Assembly (NCBI RefSeq): GCF_001552675.1
Contig: NZ_BCRQ01000002.1
Coordinates: 1-64,000 of the forward strand
Reading direction: 5' to 3'
Source: Alicyclobacillus sendaiensis NBRC 100866
GTDB lineage: Bacteria; Bacillota; Bacilli; Alicyclobacillales; Alicyclobacillaceae
Length of the DNA: 64,000 nt
Within the stretch, counting starts at the first letter, position 1. Each line of letters starts with the position of its first letter. Shown piece after piece: positions 35,363-43,659 of the stretch. The translations under genes and the position numbers were made by a program. The notes under the pieces are model-generated. The model made no database searches. It was not told where the DNA came from and saw only the letters and a program-made list of their open reading frames with translations.

Positions 35363-36952
35363 TCAACGCGCCCCGAGAAATGGCAGCCGGCGCATCGCGC
35401 GCGCCAACGGTCGGCCGACGACCGGGATCCGGGCGATCTCGTCGACGGTCGCGAGGCCGAGATACATCGCCGCGATCACGTACGTGGCCATGCCAAGGGC
35501 GGTACACAGCGCGAACTGAGCCCAAGGCGCCTGTTGATCTGCGCCGTGCTGGACGCTGCTCATGGGCAGCCAGGCGATCACCGCGGCCAGCGCCATCTTG
35601 AAGCTCATCCAGAGGTCGAGGTCGAGATGGTGATACCGCCTCACGGCGAAGATGGCGAGCATGGCGGAAACGATGCCGCTCACGGCCACGGCCGACGCCA
35701 GTCCGCGAACCCCCTGATGTCCCGCGGCGACGAATTCGTAAATGCACCCGAGGCGGACGGCGCTCGAGACAAACGTGATGATGGTCGAGGCGAACGCCCG
35801 GTTCAGGCCTTGAAGAACGGCGAAGAGCGGATCGCTCAGGTAAAAGAATAGACACGACGGCGCGAGATACGCGAGGATATGTCCTGCGGTCGGGTTTCGA
35901 TAGAGGGCCGTCGCCGCGTCCTCGCCCGACGCGATAAAGAGCGCAGCCGCAAACAGCGCCACGAACATGGCTGCGTGGATGGACTGGGCGATGCGGCGCG
36001 CGGCGAGCCGATCGTCGCAAAGGGCTTTGGCTTCGGAGATGGCGGGGACGATGACGGAGGAGATTGCGCCAGACAACACGGTCGGCATGAACAAAAGCTC
36101 CATGGCCATGCCGAAGGCACCGTACATGGCCGTGGCCTCGCGGCGCGACACCCCAGCCTCGAGAAACGCTTGGTACATGACGGTGGGTTCCGCAGCGAAC
36201 GCAATGACGCCCAAGACGTTGGCGAGCACGGTCGGCACCGCGACTTGGGCGAGATCGCGCGCGACGCCGTGAGCGGGCCGCGCCGAACGCCCCGGCGTCA
36301 CCAGCAGGCGCCGGTAGCGGAGCAGATACGCGCCGAGCATGGTGAGATAGCCCGCGAGTTCCCCGACGCCCCCGCCGATGACGAGCGCGAGCGCGCCGTA
36401 TCGCACGCCCCAAGGGCTCATCCAAAGCATGAGCGGCACCGACGCCGCCGCGCGCACCGTGGTCTCCACGATCCACGCGAGCGCAGGCGGCGTCTGATTT
36501 TGAATGCCCATATAAAAGCCGCTCAAGACCGACGAAAGGCAGACGATGGGGATGCGAAAGATCATCGCGAGAAACGCGGGGATGGCCCGTGGGTCCATGA
36601 AGCGGTGCAGGTGGGGCGACAGCGCAAAGGCGAGGCACACCATGGCCAGACCGGAGACGGCGCACCACGCGTTCGCGGTGATCCACGCCTTGCGCGCGCG
36701 CGCGACGTCTCCGACGGCGAGATTCTCCGCAATGACCTTCGAGACCGCGGGTGGGAGTCCAAACGTGGCGAGGGTCACGAGCAGAAAGTACGGCGGACTG
36801 ATGGTCTGGAAGAGCCCGAAACCTTGGGCACCCATGGTTCTCGCCATGACCATCTGGACGGTCAACGCCATGGCGCGCGTGACGATGCCGGCGAAGGCTA
36901 GCACGGCCGCGCCGTGCAAAAACGACTGTCGGCTTCTGGTCATCGCTTCCAC
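35363..36952 (-). CDS. spoVB: SpoVB-type polysaccharide/lipid transporter (MOP superfamily)
   Basis: The 529-residue integral membrane protein has about 14 helices and belongs to the polysaccharide export (MVF/MATE-like) branch that includes SpoVB, needed for spore cortex synthesis. Typical segments are FLHGAAVLAFAGIVTRAMAL at the start, ARTMGAQGFGLFQT and VSKVIAENLAVGD. SpoVB-like proteins are proposed to flip lipid-linked precursors. The start is GTG 36952 or ATG 36943, each with a weak GGGGTGG site. A CATACCCT element, the same octamer found before spoVK, lies about 21 bases upstream of the start. Confidence 0.85.
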   Translation of the reverse strand: MEAMTRSRQSFLHGAAVLAFAGIVTRAMALTVQMVMARTMGAQGFGLFQTISPPYFLLVTLATFGLPPAVSKVIAENLAVGDVARARKAWITANAWCAVSGLAMVCLAFALSPHLHRFMDPRAIPAFLAMIFRIPIVCLSSVLSGFYMGIQNQTPPALAWIVETTVRAAASVPLMLWMSPWGVRYGALALVIGGGVGELAGYLTMLGAYLLRYRRLLVTPGRSARPAHGVARDLAQVAVPTVLANVLGVIAFAAEPTVMYQAFLEAGVSRREATAMYGAFGMAMELLFMPTVLSGAISSVIVPAISEAKALCDDRLAARRIAQSIHAAMFVALFAAALFIASGEDAATALYRNPTAGHILAYLAPSCLFFYLSDPLFAVLQGLNRAFASTIITFVSSAVRLGCIYEFVAAGHQGVRGLASAVAVSGIVSAMLAIFAVRRYHHLDLDLWMSFKMALAAVIAWLPMSSVQHGADQQAPWAQFALCTALGMATYVIAAMYLGLATVDEIARIPVVGRPLARAMRRLPFLGAR

Positions 36953-36972
36953 CCCACATTTCCGTCAACGAA

Positions 36973-36980
36973 AGGGTATG
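36973..36980 (-). promoter_or_regulatory. Possible sigma-E-type -10 element upstream of spoVB
   Basis: On the minus strand CATACCCT resembles the sigma-E -10 element (CATACnnT). It lies 20 bases before the first start codon. The -35 is not clear. The identical octamer occurs upstream of spoVK. Confidence 0.35.
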
Positions 36981-37171
36981 TCACATCGGCTGGACAAAGA
37001 CCTCGAATTCGACGAGCGTCGGAAGGCAGGTTCAGTTCCACCAATCGCTTGAAGTGCATTTGAACTCGGTGCGCTACCCTCGTGTCAGAAAGAGGCGGAG
37101 GCGAACATCCCTGCGGGGCTCGTTGCCGCGCTATCGCCGATAAGCGAAGAGAAATACGGGGGAAGCGGTAG

Positions 37172-38665
37172 ATGAAAGTGAAGATGCTGGCCATGTCTGC
37201 CGCGGTTTGGCTCGCGGCAGTGGGTGTGACGGGATGTGGAACCGTCGGCGGGCCCGAGGCGGAGGGCGCGGCCGACGTGGCCGTGCGAGCGTTTGGCAAC
37301 GACGTCCAGACACCGTCGACGGGATCGACGTCGGGCGCGGGGGGAAACACTACGGCGACGTCCGGGGGCGTGGCGGGCAATTCGGCAGACGCCGAGAGCC
37401 AGCCTTACCCCGTGGTCAACACGCATGTGCCTCCGAAGGTGTACGGGATGAGGAAGTTCCCGTACCCGTACGACGCGATGCTCGCCATCTCGTCCGACGC
37501 GGACAGCGAAACCTTGCGGAAATTCAACCTGATTCACGAGTTCATCAATACCACGCAGATGACACCGCTTGGCAAGGGGCTCGGGCTCGATTTCGCGGAT
37601 TCGTTCTTTATGTACAACGAGGACAACTTGCCCGGAGATGTCGACATCCATCACGAGCCGATGTCCGACGAACTGAGTTGGTTCAAAGGCGTCTCGGATC
37701 AGCCGTACGCAGCATCCATTCTGAACCATTACATCCACGTCGGCTGGATTGACACGATGCACACCTTCGGCGACTTCAGCGAGCGGAATCAGAACGAGAC
37801 GCTTTTCTCCCGGAAGCTCGCCATTCAGGCCATTGACGCGCTGAAAGCGGACGGAGACTACCTCACGGTGTGGACGGACCACGGCAACAAGTCGAACGTG
37901 GACAACTTCGGGGATTACGGCCGAACGCCGTTTTACAACTATCAGCAGGGCGCCAATCCGTGGTCGAAATACTACCACACCGATATCACCATCCCGTACG
38001 GCATTCGGTTTGTCTGGCCGGACGGCGCGAGCGATGAGTTCGGCATGAGTTCCATGATCTATCCGCTGCGGCTGCCGGACGGCCGGGAGGTGTGGGGATT
38101 TTGGCGCTACACGTGTGAGGCATTTAACGCCAAGGGAGATCCGGAGTGGAACTGGACGCCGTTTGGCCTCGACGAGCAGTTGTCGCCCGCTCATCTCCGC
38201 GAGATCGAAATCCATCACGACTATTCCATCGTGGCGCAGCACCTCTGCGGGACGACCTATCCGGGGGTCTTGCCCCAGACGGCGGTGCAGGCACTGCGGC
38301 GGTTGGCGCAGCAATACTACGAGGGGAAGATCCTCGTCACCCGGACGAGCCGCCTGCTCAACTACAACGTGGTGCAACAGTATGTGTCGTATCGCGTGAC
38401 GTACCAGGATGGAAAGGCGTACATTCACATCCTGGCGACTCTGGATCCCGTGTTTGGCGCGTACGTCCCGACCGTCGACGATATCCGCGGTTTGACGTTT
38501 TACACATCGAATCCCGCGGAGACCGTCATCGAAATCCGCAATACCCCGGTTTCGGCCAACCTGATTCAGGAAAACCGCTCGGACGGTGTGGCGCCGAGCA
38601 TCGGCATCAAGTGGTGGCCCGTCGACACCGCCAATTACGCCGAGACCGCTCCAGGCGTCTATTAA
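37172..38665 (+). CDS. Lipoprotein of unknown function, 497 aa
   Basis: I do not recognise the family with confidence. Residues 1-22 form a lipoprotein signal (lipobox VTGC, Cys22). Residues 30-85 are a low-complexity Gly/Ser/Thr/Ala tether. The folded part begins near residue 90 with the PYPYDAMLAISSDADSE segment. The SSDADSE and WTDHGNKSN segments, with several His and Asp residues later (EIHHDYS, HHEP), recall metal-dependent carbohydrate esterases or glycosidases, but this is only a hint. It is exported and anchored on the outer face of the membrane. It is a single-gene unit between divergent spoVB and a downstream hairpin. Confidence 0.75.
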   Translation: MKVKMLAMSAAVWLAAVGVTGCGTVGGPEAEGAADVAVRAFGNDVQTPSTGSTSGAGGNTTATSGGVAGNSADAESQPYPVVNTHVPPKVYGMRKFPYPYDAMLAISSDADSETLRKFNLIHEFINTTQMTPLGKGLGLDFADSFFMYNEDNLPGDVDIHHEPMSDELSWFKGVSDQPYAASILNHYIHVGWIDTMHTFGDFSERNQNETLFSRKLAIQAIDALKADGDYLTVWTDHGNKSNVDNFGDYGRTPFYNYQQGANPWSKYYHTDITIPYGIRFVWPDGASDEFGMSSMIYPLRLPDGREVWGFWRYTCEAFNAKGDPEWNWTPFGLDEQLSPAHLREIEIHHDYSIVAQHLCGTTYPGVLPQTAVQALRRLAQQYYEGKILVTRTSRLLNYNVVQQYVSYRVTYQDGKAYIHILATLDPVFGAYVPTVDDIRGLTFYTSNPAETVIEIRNTPVSANLIQENRSDGVAPSIGIKWWPVDTANYAETAPGVY

Positions 38666-38694
38666 ATCGGCGACTCGACGAGCGAACGCTTGTG

Positions 38695-38733
38695 GAGGCC
38701 GTCCCCTGGTCTCGCGGGGGGCGGCCTCTCTTC
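38695..38733 (+). terminator. Terminator-like hairpin after the lipoprotein gene
   Basis: GAGGCCGTCCCC pairs with GGGG(GG)CGGCCTC across a 9-base loop, followed by the pyrimidine-rich TCTTC. It starts 30 bases after the lipoprotein stop. Confidence 0.6.
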
Positions 38734-38773
38734 ATGCGGTTCGCATGGGCGATCACCCATGGGCGCGCACGCG

Positions 38774-38781
38774 CATACCCT
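38774..38781 (+). promoter_or_regulatory. Possible sigma-E-type -10 element upstream of spoVK
   Basis: CATACCCT fits the sigma-E -10 pattern and lies 45 bases before the spoVK start. B. subtilis spoVK is sigma-E dependent. No certain -35 was found. Confidence 0.35.
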
Positions 38782-38826
38782 GTGGCGTGGGTCGGCGCTG
38801 CCGGCCAAGTGAGGGGTGACACGCGA

Positions 38827-39816
38827 ATGACACCACGAAACACGGGTCGCAGAACCGCGCGTGCGGTGGACACCCGGAAAGCTGCGGGCGTGATCGACCT
38901 GTACGAGCGAGGCCATATCGATCTGAACGACGCGCTCGCCAGGATCTCAGGCGTCGACGACCCGATGGTCTCGGCCGCGCCGCCGATTGACAAGCGGCGC
39001 ATGCACGAGCTGCTGCGCGAACTGGACGATCTCGTCGGGCTCGACGAGGTCAAACGGGTGGTGCGCGAGATCTTCGCGCTCGTGTACGTGCAGCAGTTGC
39101 GCAAGGAGCATCGGCTGAAGGCCGATCCGACGGTGCTTCACATGATCTTCTACGGAAATCCCGGCACGGGCAAGACGACGGTCGCTCGCATCCTCGCGCG
39201 CATGTTTCACGAGTGCGGCCTGCTGGAGAAGGGGCATCTGGTGGAGGTGGAGCGCGCGGACCTCGTCGGCGAATACATCGGCCACACGGCGCAGAAGACC
39301 AGGGAGCAGATTCAAAAGGCCCTTGGCGGTGTGCTCTTCATTGATGAGGCGTACTCGCTCGCGCGCGGGGGAGAAAAGGATTTCGGCCGGGAAGCCATCG
39401 ACTGCCTGGTCAAGGCGATGGAAGATCACAAGCACGAGCTGATTGTGATCCTGGCTGGCTACGAGCGCGAGATGCGCTGGTTTTTGAGTACCAACCCGGG
39501 TCTGCCAAGCCGGTTTCCGATTCAGATCCGCTTTCCGGACTACAGCGTGGATCATCTCGTGCAGATTGCGAAAAAGATCCTCGCCGCGAGAGACTACCGC
39601 ATGACGGCCGAGGCGGAGTGGGCGCTCCGCAGCCTGCTCCAGCGCGCGCTCCGCGAGCCACGGCTCGAACCGTTCTCGAACGCCAGGTTTGTTCGCAACC
39701 TGGTGGAGGGGGCCATTCGGCGTCAGGCCGTGCGCCTCTTTGAAGAAGCAAGGCCCAAGCGGGACGCCCTCATGCTGATCGAGGCGCGGGACTGGCAAGG
39801 AGGCGAGGCGCGATGA
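38827..39816 (+). CDS. spoVK: Stage V sporulation protein K, AAA+ ATPase
   Basis: SpoVK is a mother-cell AAA+ ATPase needed for late spore maturation. The 329-residue product is of the CbxX/CfqX type, with a short N-terminal region, the Walker A GNPGTGKTT at about residues 109-117, the EYIGHTAQKT pore-loop region, Walker B VLFIDEAYSL near 168, and an arginine-finger stretch LPSRFP. ATG 38827 has GTGAGGGGTGA about 8 bases upstream. Its stop overlaps the start of the GTPase gene. The order spoVK ... hflX-ynbB-glnR-glnA matches Bacillus, except for the three inserted genes. Confidence 0.93.
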   Translation: MTPRNTGRRTARAVDTRKAAGVIDLYERGHIDLNDALARISGVDDPMVSAAPPIDKRRMHELLRELDDLVGLDEVKRVVREIFALVYVQQLRKEHRLKADPTVLHMIFYGNPGTGKTTVARILARMFHECGLLEKGHLVEVERADLVGEYIGHTAQKTREQIQKALGGVLFIDEAYSLARGGEKDFGREAIDCLVKAMEDHKHELIVILAGYEREMRWFLSTNPGLPSRFPIQIRFPDYSVDHLVQIAKKILAARDYRMTAEAEWALRSLLQRALREPRLEPFSNARFVRNLVEGAIRRQAVRLFEEARPKRDALMLIEARDWQGGEAR

Positions 39817-40427
39817 GCGACGTCGTCGTGATCGGCCGCACCAACGCGGGCAAGACCTCCGCGTGTCTTCGCCTGGCGCGCGCCCTTGGCGTGGAAGATT
39901 TGGTCTGGATGGTGGAGCGAACGGACGGTGGAAAGGAACGGCGCAGGCTGCCCATCCGCGAGGCCGAGCGCTGGCTCACGTCGGGGGAGCCCCATTCGAC
40001 CACATCGCTCCAGACGCTCACCATTCCCGTGGCGAGGGGAAAGGTGAACCGGTCGGTCGACATCGTCGACAGCACCGGATTGGCGGACGGCCGCGTCGGG
40101 GACGAGCGGGTCCGCCGCGCGATGGGCCAGACGCTCCGCGCGTTGATCTCGGCCAAGGCCGTGTTGCACGTAGTCGACGCGGCGGAAGTCGGGCGCTCGC
40201 TCGAGGCTCGCGCAGCGCCCTTTCACGCTCTGGACGAACAGCTGGTGGCGATTGGGCGCACGAAGGCGTTTTACCTTGTGCTCGCCAACAAGATCGATTT
40301 GCCTTTCGCGGAGCGAGGCGTCGCATGGTTGCGGGGGCGCCTCCACGACGCGCGCGTGATCGCCACGTCCGCCAAGACGGGTGCGGGCTTTGACGAGGTG
40401 AAGCGATATGTATGGAAGTTGGCTTGA
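39813..40427 (+). CDS. Small Era/Obg-type GTPase of unknown role
   Basis: The 204-residue protein is almost only a G domain: G1 GRTNAGKT (residues 8-15), G3 DSTG near 86, G4 NKID near 160 and G5 TSAKTG near 186. The region between G1 and G3 (WMVERTDGGKERRRLP, then EPHSTTSLQT) carries candidate G2 Thr residues. I do not recognise a named family. The ATG overlaps the spoVK stop, and its end overlaps the next membrane-protein gene by 20 bases, so all three are likely translated together during sporulation. It could act with SpoVK or with the membrane protein. Confidence 0.8.
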   Translation: MSDVVVIGRTNAGKTSACLRLARALGVEDLVWMVERTDGGKERRRLPIREAERWLTSGEPHSTTSLQTLTIPVARGKVNRSVDIVDSTGLADGRVGDERVRRAMGQTLRALISAKAVLHVVDAAEVGRSLEARAAPFHALDEQLVAIGRTKAFYLVLANKIDLPFAERGVAWLRGRLHDARVIATSAKTGAGFDEVKRYVWKLA

Positions 40428-41034
40428 TCTCGTTCGCCTCTTTGGTGCGCTGCTCTTGGCCGGCCTTGCGGTCAAGTGGATGGACGACGTCCTCGACGTG
40501 GACTACGACCTCTGTCAGGGTCAGCGCACGCTCGCCGCGCGATTCGGCCGGGCGGCCCTTCCTTACGCCATGGTCGTCATGGCGTGCGCTGTGGCGCTCG
40601 CCCAATCGCCGGCCATCGCGGCGTTCTTGGGGGCGTACGCGGTCGGGATGTTTGCGCGGCCGTTCGAACGGCTGCCATCCCAACTCCCGGCGTGGGCGGA
40701 AAGCCTCGTCGCGCTCTGCCTGTGTTCGATCATCGTCGGCTGGCGGGGCGCTTTGTGGGCCGCATCCTTCATGCTCGCCGTGGACTGGCTGGACGATCTC
40801 GTCGACCGTTTTCGCGACGCGGCGACCGGCCAATGGAACGCGGTGATTCGCTTTGGCCTCGTGGAAGCGTTGCTCGTCATTCTCGGCGCGCTCGCCGTCG
40901 CCATCTTTTCCGAGGTGATCTGGAGCCTCGTCGGACTCGTCGCCTTGGCCGCGGTCACGGTCGTATCCGAGATGACGACGTCGAAACTGGTGCCGGAAGA
41001 TAGGGGGGAGGGGCCATGGTCGCGTCTCTCGTGA
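40408..41034 (+). CDS. Integral membrane protein with two Asp-rich motifs (UbiA-like hint)
   Basis: The 208-residue protein has about six hydrophobic helices. Two Asp-rich motifs stand out: MDDVLDVDYD near residues 25-34 and DWLDDLVDRFRD near 130. UbiA-type prenyltransferases use a first DDxxDxxxD-type and a second DxxxD motif to bind a prenyl diphosphate, so a related fold is conceivable, but the protein is shorter than the usual 280-300 residues. GAGGTGAAG precedes the ATG, which lies inside the end of the GTPase gene. Its own 3' end overlaps the next small gene by 19 bases. Confidence 0.7.
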   Translation: MYGSWLDLVRLFGALLLAGLAVKWMDDVLDVDYDLCQGQRTLAARFGRAALPYAMVVMACAVALAQSPAIAAFLGAYAVGMFARPFERLPSQLPAWAESLVALCLCSIIVGWRGALWAASFMLAVDWLDDLVDRFRDAATGQWNAVIRFGLVEALLVILGALAVAIFSEVIWSLVGLVALAAVTVVSEMTTSKLVPEDRGEGPWSRLS

Positions 41035-41234
41035 CGGGGCTCGTGCTCCTGCTCGCCGCCCTGTCGTACCACGCCGGGCGCCGCGCGGGATTTGAATCGG
41101 GGCGTCGGGTCGGCTGGGCGGAAGCGCCGCTCGCGCTCCGCATGCGCTATCAGCTTGATGCGCGCTGCCCGATCTGCGATGATAGCGAAGGATCAAGCGG
41201 CGAGGAGGCAGAGCGCGAGAGCTGTGGAAGATGA
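41016..41234 (+). CDS. Small membrane-anchored protein with Cys pair, 72 aa
   Basis: The protein has one N-terminal hydrophobic helix (VASLVTGLVLLLAALSYHAG), a basic stretch, then RYQLDARCPICDDSEG with a CxxC pair that could bind metal or be redox-active, and an acidic tail. GGGGGGAGG precedes the ATG by a few bases. It overlaps the previous gene by 19 bases and probably the hflX start by 11 bases. No family is recognised. Coding is supported by the ribosome site and the operon overlap pattern. Confidence 0.55.
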   Translation: MVASLVTGLVLLLAALSYHAGRRAGFESGRRVGWAEAPLALRMRYQLDARCPICDDSEGSSGEEAERESCGR

Positions 41235-42321
41235 GAAGGCCGTACTTCTGGTGTGGCAGCGCGACGACGAGTCGCCGGACGACCTTGCGTATCGCGTCGA
41301 GGAGTTGACGGGGCTGTGCGCAGCGGCCGGCGCGACCGTGGTGGGATCCGTCGTGCAGCGGCGCAGATCCCCGGATGCCCGTTGGTACCTGGGTCAAGGC
41401 AAGGTGGAGGTGCTCGGTCGGCTGGTGGAGGCGACGAGTGCGGACCTCGTGGTGGCGGACGGCGAACTGCGGCCTACGCAGGCGCGCAACTTGGAGGACG
41501 CCGTGGGCCGGCGCATCGTCGATCGCACCGTGCTCATTCTCGACATCTTTGCCCGCAGGGCCGTGAGCCGCGAAGGGAAACTTCAGGTCGAGATCGCCCA
41601 ACTCAAGTACCTGCTGCCACGGCTTGCCGGGCGCGGCGCGGCGTGGTCGCGGCTCGGCGGCGGCATCGGCACGCGCGGACCGGGCGAGTCGAAGCTCGAA
41701 CTCGACAGGCGGCGGATTCGCGCGCGGATCGCCAAACTGGAGCGCGATCTCGCCGAGCTCGCCGCGCATCGATCGCGGCTTCGGCAGCGCCGGGTCCGCG
41801 ACAGCGCGGTGGTGGCGCTTGTCGGGTACACGAACGCCGGCAAGACCACCGTGCGCGCGCGGTGGGTGGCGGATCGGGGGCGAACGGCGGAAACCTTCGG
41901 GCGGGATCGGCTGTTTGACACGCTCGACGTCACGGCGCGGCGCGTCTTTGCGCGAAGCGGGGAGCCCTACGTCGTGACGGACACGGTCGGGTTCGTGGAA
42001 CACCTGCCGCACCACTTGGTCGAGGCGTTTCGCTCGACGCTCGAGGAAGTGGTGTACGCGGACGTGGTTGTCCTTGTGGTGGACGCGTCACGCGCTCCGG
42101 AGCGGCATCTGCGGGCGACGCGCCAGGTGCTTGCGGATCTAGGGGCGCTGGACAAGCCCATCATCACGTTTTACAACAAGATGGATCTCGCAGCTTGGCA
42201 GCCGCCGCCGGATCTCGAGTCACAACAGACGGTGTACGGAAGCGCCGTCGGCGGGAACCTGGAGCCGCTGTACCAGGCGGTCGAGGCGAGGCTGCAGCAA
42301 GCAAAGGAGAAGGCGGACTGA
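41224..42321 (+). CDS. hflX: GTPase HflX
   Basis: HflX is a ribosome-associated GTPase that rescues or splits stalled ribosomes. The product of about 365 residues has the N-terminal HflX domain (WYLGQGKVEVLGRLV, VADGELRPTQARNLE), the linker signature SRLGGGIGTRGPGESKLE, and the G domain with GYTNAGKT, DTVGFVEHLP, NKMD and a final SAV. GTG 41224 is chosen as the start, but ATG 41179 is in frame and neither has an ideal ribosome site. In B. subtilis this is ynbA, between spoVK and ynbB, as here. Confidence 0.93.
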   Translation: MEDEKAVLLVWQRDDESPDDLAYRVEELTGLCAAAGATVVGSVVQRRRSPDARWYLGQGKVEVLGRLVEATSADLVVADGELRPTQARNLEDAVGRRIVDRTVLILDIFARRAVSREGKLQVEIAQLKYLLPRLAGRGAAWSRLGGGIGTRGPGESKLELDRRRIRARIAKLERDLAELAAHRSRLRQRRVRDSAVVALVGYTNAGKTTVRARWVADRGRTAETFGRDRLFDTLDVTARRVFARSGEPYVVTDTVGFVEHLPHHLVEAFRSTLEEVVYADVVVLVVDASRAPERHLRATRQVLADLGALDKPIITFYNKMDLAAWQPPPDLESQQTVYGSAVGGNLEPLYQAVEARLQQAKEKAD

Positions 42322-42323
42322 GG

Positions 42324-43592
42324 ATGTTTTTGGATGCGAAGGCAGACGATATTCACGCGTACGTCGAATCGTGCGCGCGCAAGATAGAGCCTTTTCAGCG
42401 AAGGTCGGAGGCGGTGGCCCTCGCGAATCAGGAGCGCGTGTTGGAGGCGTTTTGGCGCCACGAGGTGGCGCAGTTCCACCTCGTCGGATCGACCGGGTAT
42501 GGGCTCGGCGACGCGGGCCGGGAGAAGTTGGAGGCCCTTTACGCGGACGTGTTTGGCGCCGAGGCCGCTTTGGTGCGCCCGCAGATGGTCTCGGGGACGC
42601 ACGCCATCTCCCTCGCGCTGTTTGGCTGTCTGCGCCCGGGTGAGCGGCTCGTTGTCGCCACGGGCGTCCCGTACGACACGCTTCATGCCGTGCTGGGGCT
42701 TCGTCCGGCGGCCGGATCGCTCGCGGAGCACGGCGTGGACGTCGAGATCGTGGCGCTCGGCGCGGATGGAGACATGGACCTCGGCGCCATCGAACGCGCG
42801 GTGCGGGCGCCCGAGGTGCGAATGGTCTTGTTTCAGCGCTCGCGGGGATATGGAGAGAGGCGATCGTTTTCCATCGCGGAACTCGAGAAGGCGTTCTCGG
42901 CGGTGCGAGCTGTGCGCTCGGACGTCTGGATCGCGGTGGACAACTGTTACGGCGAGTTCGTGGAGGAGCGCGAGCCCTGCCATGTGGGTGCTGACGTCGC
43001 GATGGGGTCGCTCATCAAGAATCCGGGCGCAGGGCTGTGCCCGACGGGCGGCTACGTCGTGGGGCGGCGAGAGATTGTGGAGCGCGTCGCCGCGCGGCTC
43101 GTGGCGCCGGGCACGGCGGCGGAGTACGGACCCACCGGACCTTACCTGCTCACCATGTTTCAGGCGCTGTTTCTAGCGCCGCACGCTGTGCTTCAGGCGG
43201 TGAAAGGATCTCGCCTCATGGCCGCGGCTCTTCAGGGACTTGGCTTCCGCGTGAGTCCCGAGCCAGAGGCAGAGCGGACGGACCTCATCTTGTCCGTCGA
43301 GTTGGGCTCGCCGGATCGCCTTCTGGCCTTCTGCCGGGCCATTCAGTCGGTTGCGCCCGTCGATTCGCACGTGCGCCCAGAACCGGCGCCCATGGCGGGG
43401 TACGCCGATCCCGTCGTCATGGCCGCGGGGACGTTCATTCAGGGCGCCTCTCTGGAATTGACTGCCGACGCGCCGATGCGGCCGCCGTACATGGCGTACG
43501 TGCAAGGAGGGCTGACCTACGAACACGTGGTGTTGGCGGTTCGCCGCGTCGTGGCCGCGATCGCGCCGCTTGCGTCAAAGAATATCACGTGA
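42324..43592 (+). CDS. Methionine gamma-lyase-like PLP enzyme (YnbB family)
   Basis: The 422-residue protein belongs to the PLP-dependent YnbB group of the Cys/Met metabolism fold, annotated as methionine gamma-lyase-like or aluminium-resistance proteins. It has the RPQMVSGTHAISLALFG segment where PLP phosphate binds, DNCYGEFVEE with the Asp that contacts the PLP nitrogen, and GSLIKNPGAGLCPTGGYV with the Schiff-base Lys. The physiological substrate is unknown. It starts 2 bases after the hflX stop, and the glnR promoter follows. The position matches B. subtilis ynbB. Confidence 0.88.
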   Translation: MFLDAKADDIHAYVESCARKIEPFQRRSEAVALANQERVLEAFWRHEVAQFHLVGSTGYGLGDAGREKLEALYADVFGAEAALVRPQMVSGTHAISLALFGCLRPGERLVVATGVPYDTLHAVLGLRPAAGSLAEHGVDVEIVALGADGDMDLGAIERAVRAPEVRMVLFQRSRGYGERRSFSIAELEKAFSAVRAVRSDVWIAVDNCYGEFVEEREPCHVGADVAMGSLIKNPGAGLCPTGGYVVGRREIVERVAARLVAPGTAAEYGPTGPYLLTMFQALFLAPHAVLQAVKGSRLMAAALQGLGFRVSPEPEAERTDLILSVELGSPDRLLAFCRAIQSVAPVDSHVRPEPAPMAGYADPVVMAAGTFIQGASLELTADAPMRPPYMAYVQGGLTYEHVVLAVRRVVAAIAPLASKNIT

Positions 43593-43596
43593 GTGA

Positions 43597-43633
43597 TTGT
43601 CGTGGCGCGCCCTCCATGTTACGATAAGTCTCA
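43597..43633 (+). promoter_or_regulatory. glnRA promoter with GlnR operator
   Basis: TTGTCG (43597-43602), a 17-base spacer and TACGAT (43620-43625) form a sigma-A promoter. TGTTA-N7-TCTCA at 43617-43633 differs from the GlnR/TnrA box TGTNA-N7-TNACA at one position and covers the -10, so GlnR should repress its own operon when nitrogen is plentiful. Confidence 0.7.
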
Positions 43634-43659
43634 ACAGGTCGCACAGGGAGGGGCGCGCC

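Noticed and set aside
35879-36901. 340-codon plus-strand frame inside the spoVB-like gene
   Set aside because: Antisense to a clear 14-helix transporter; no motif and no ribosome site.
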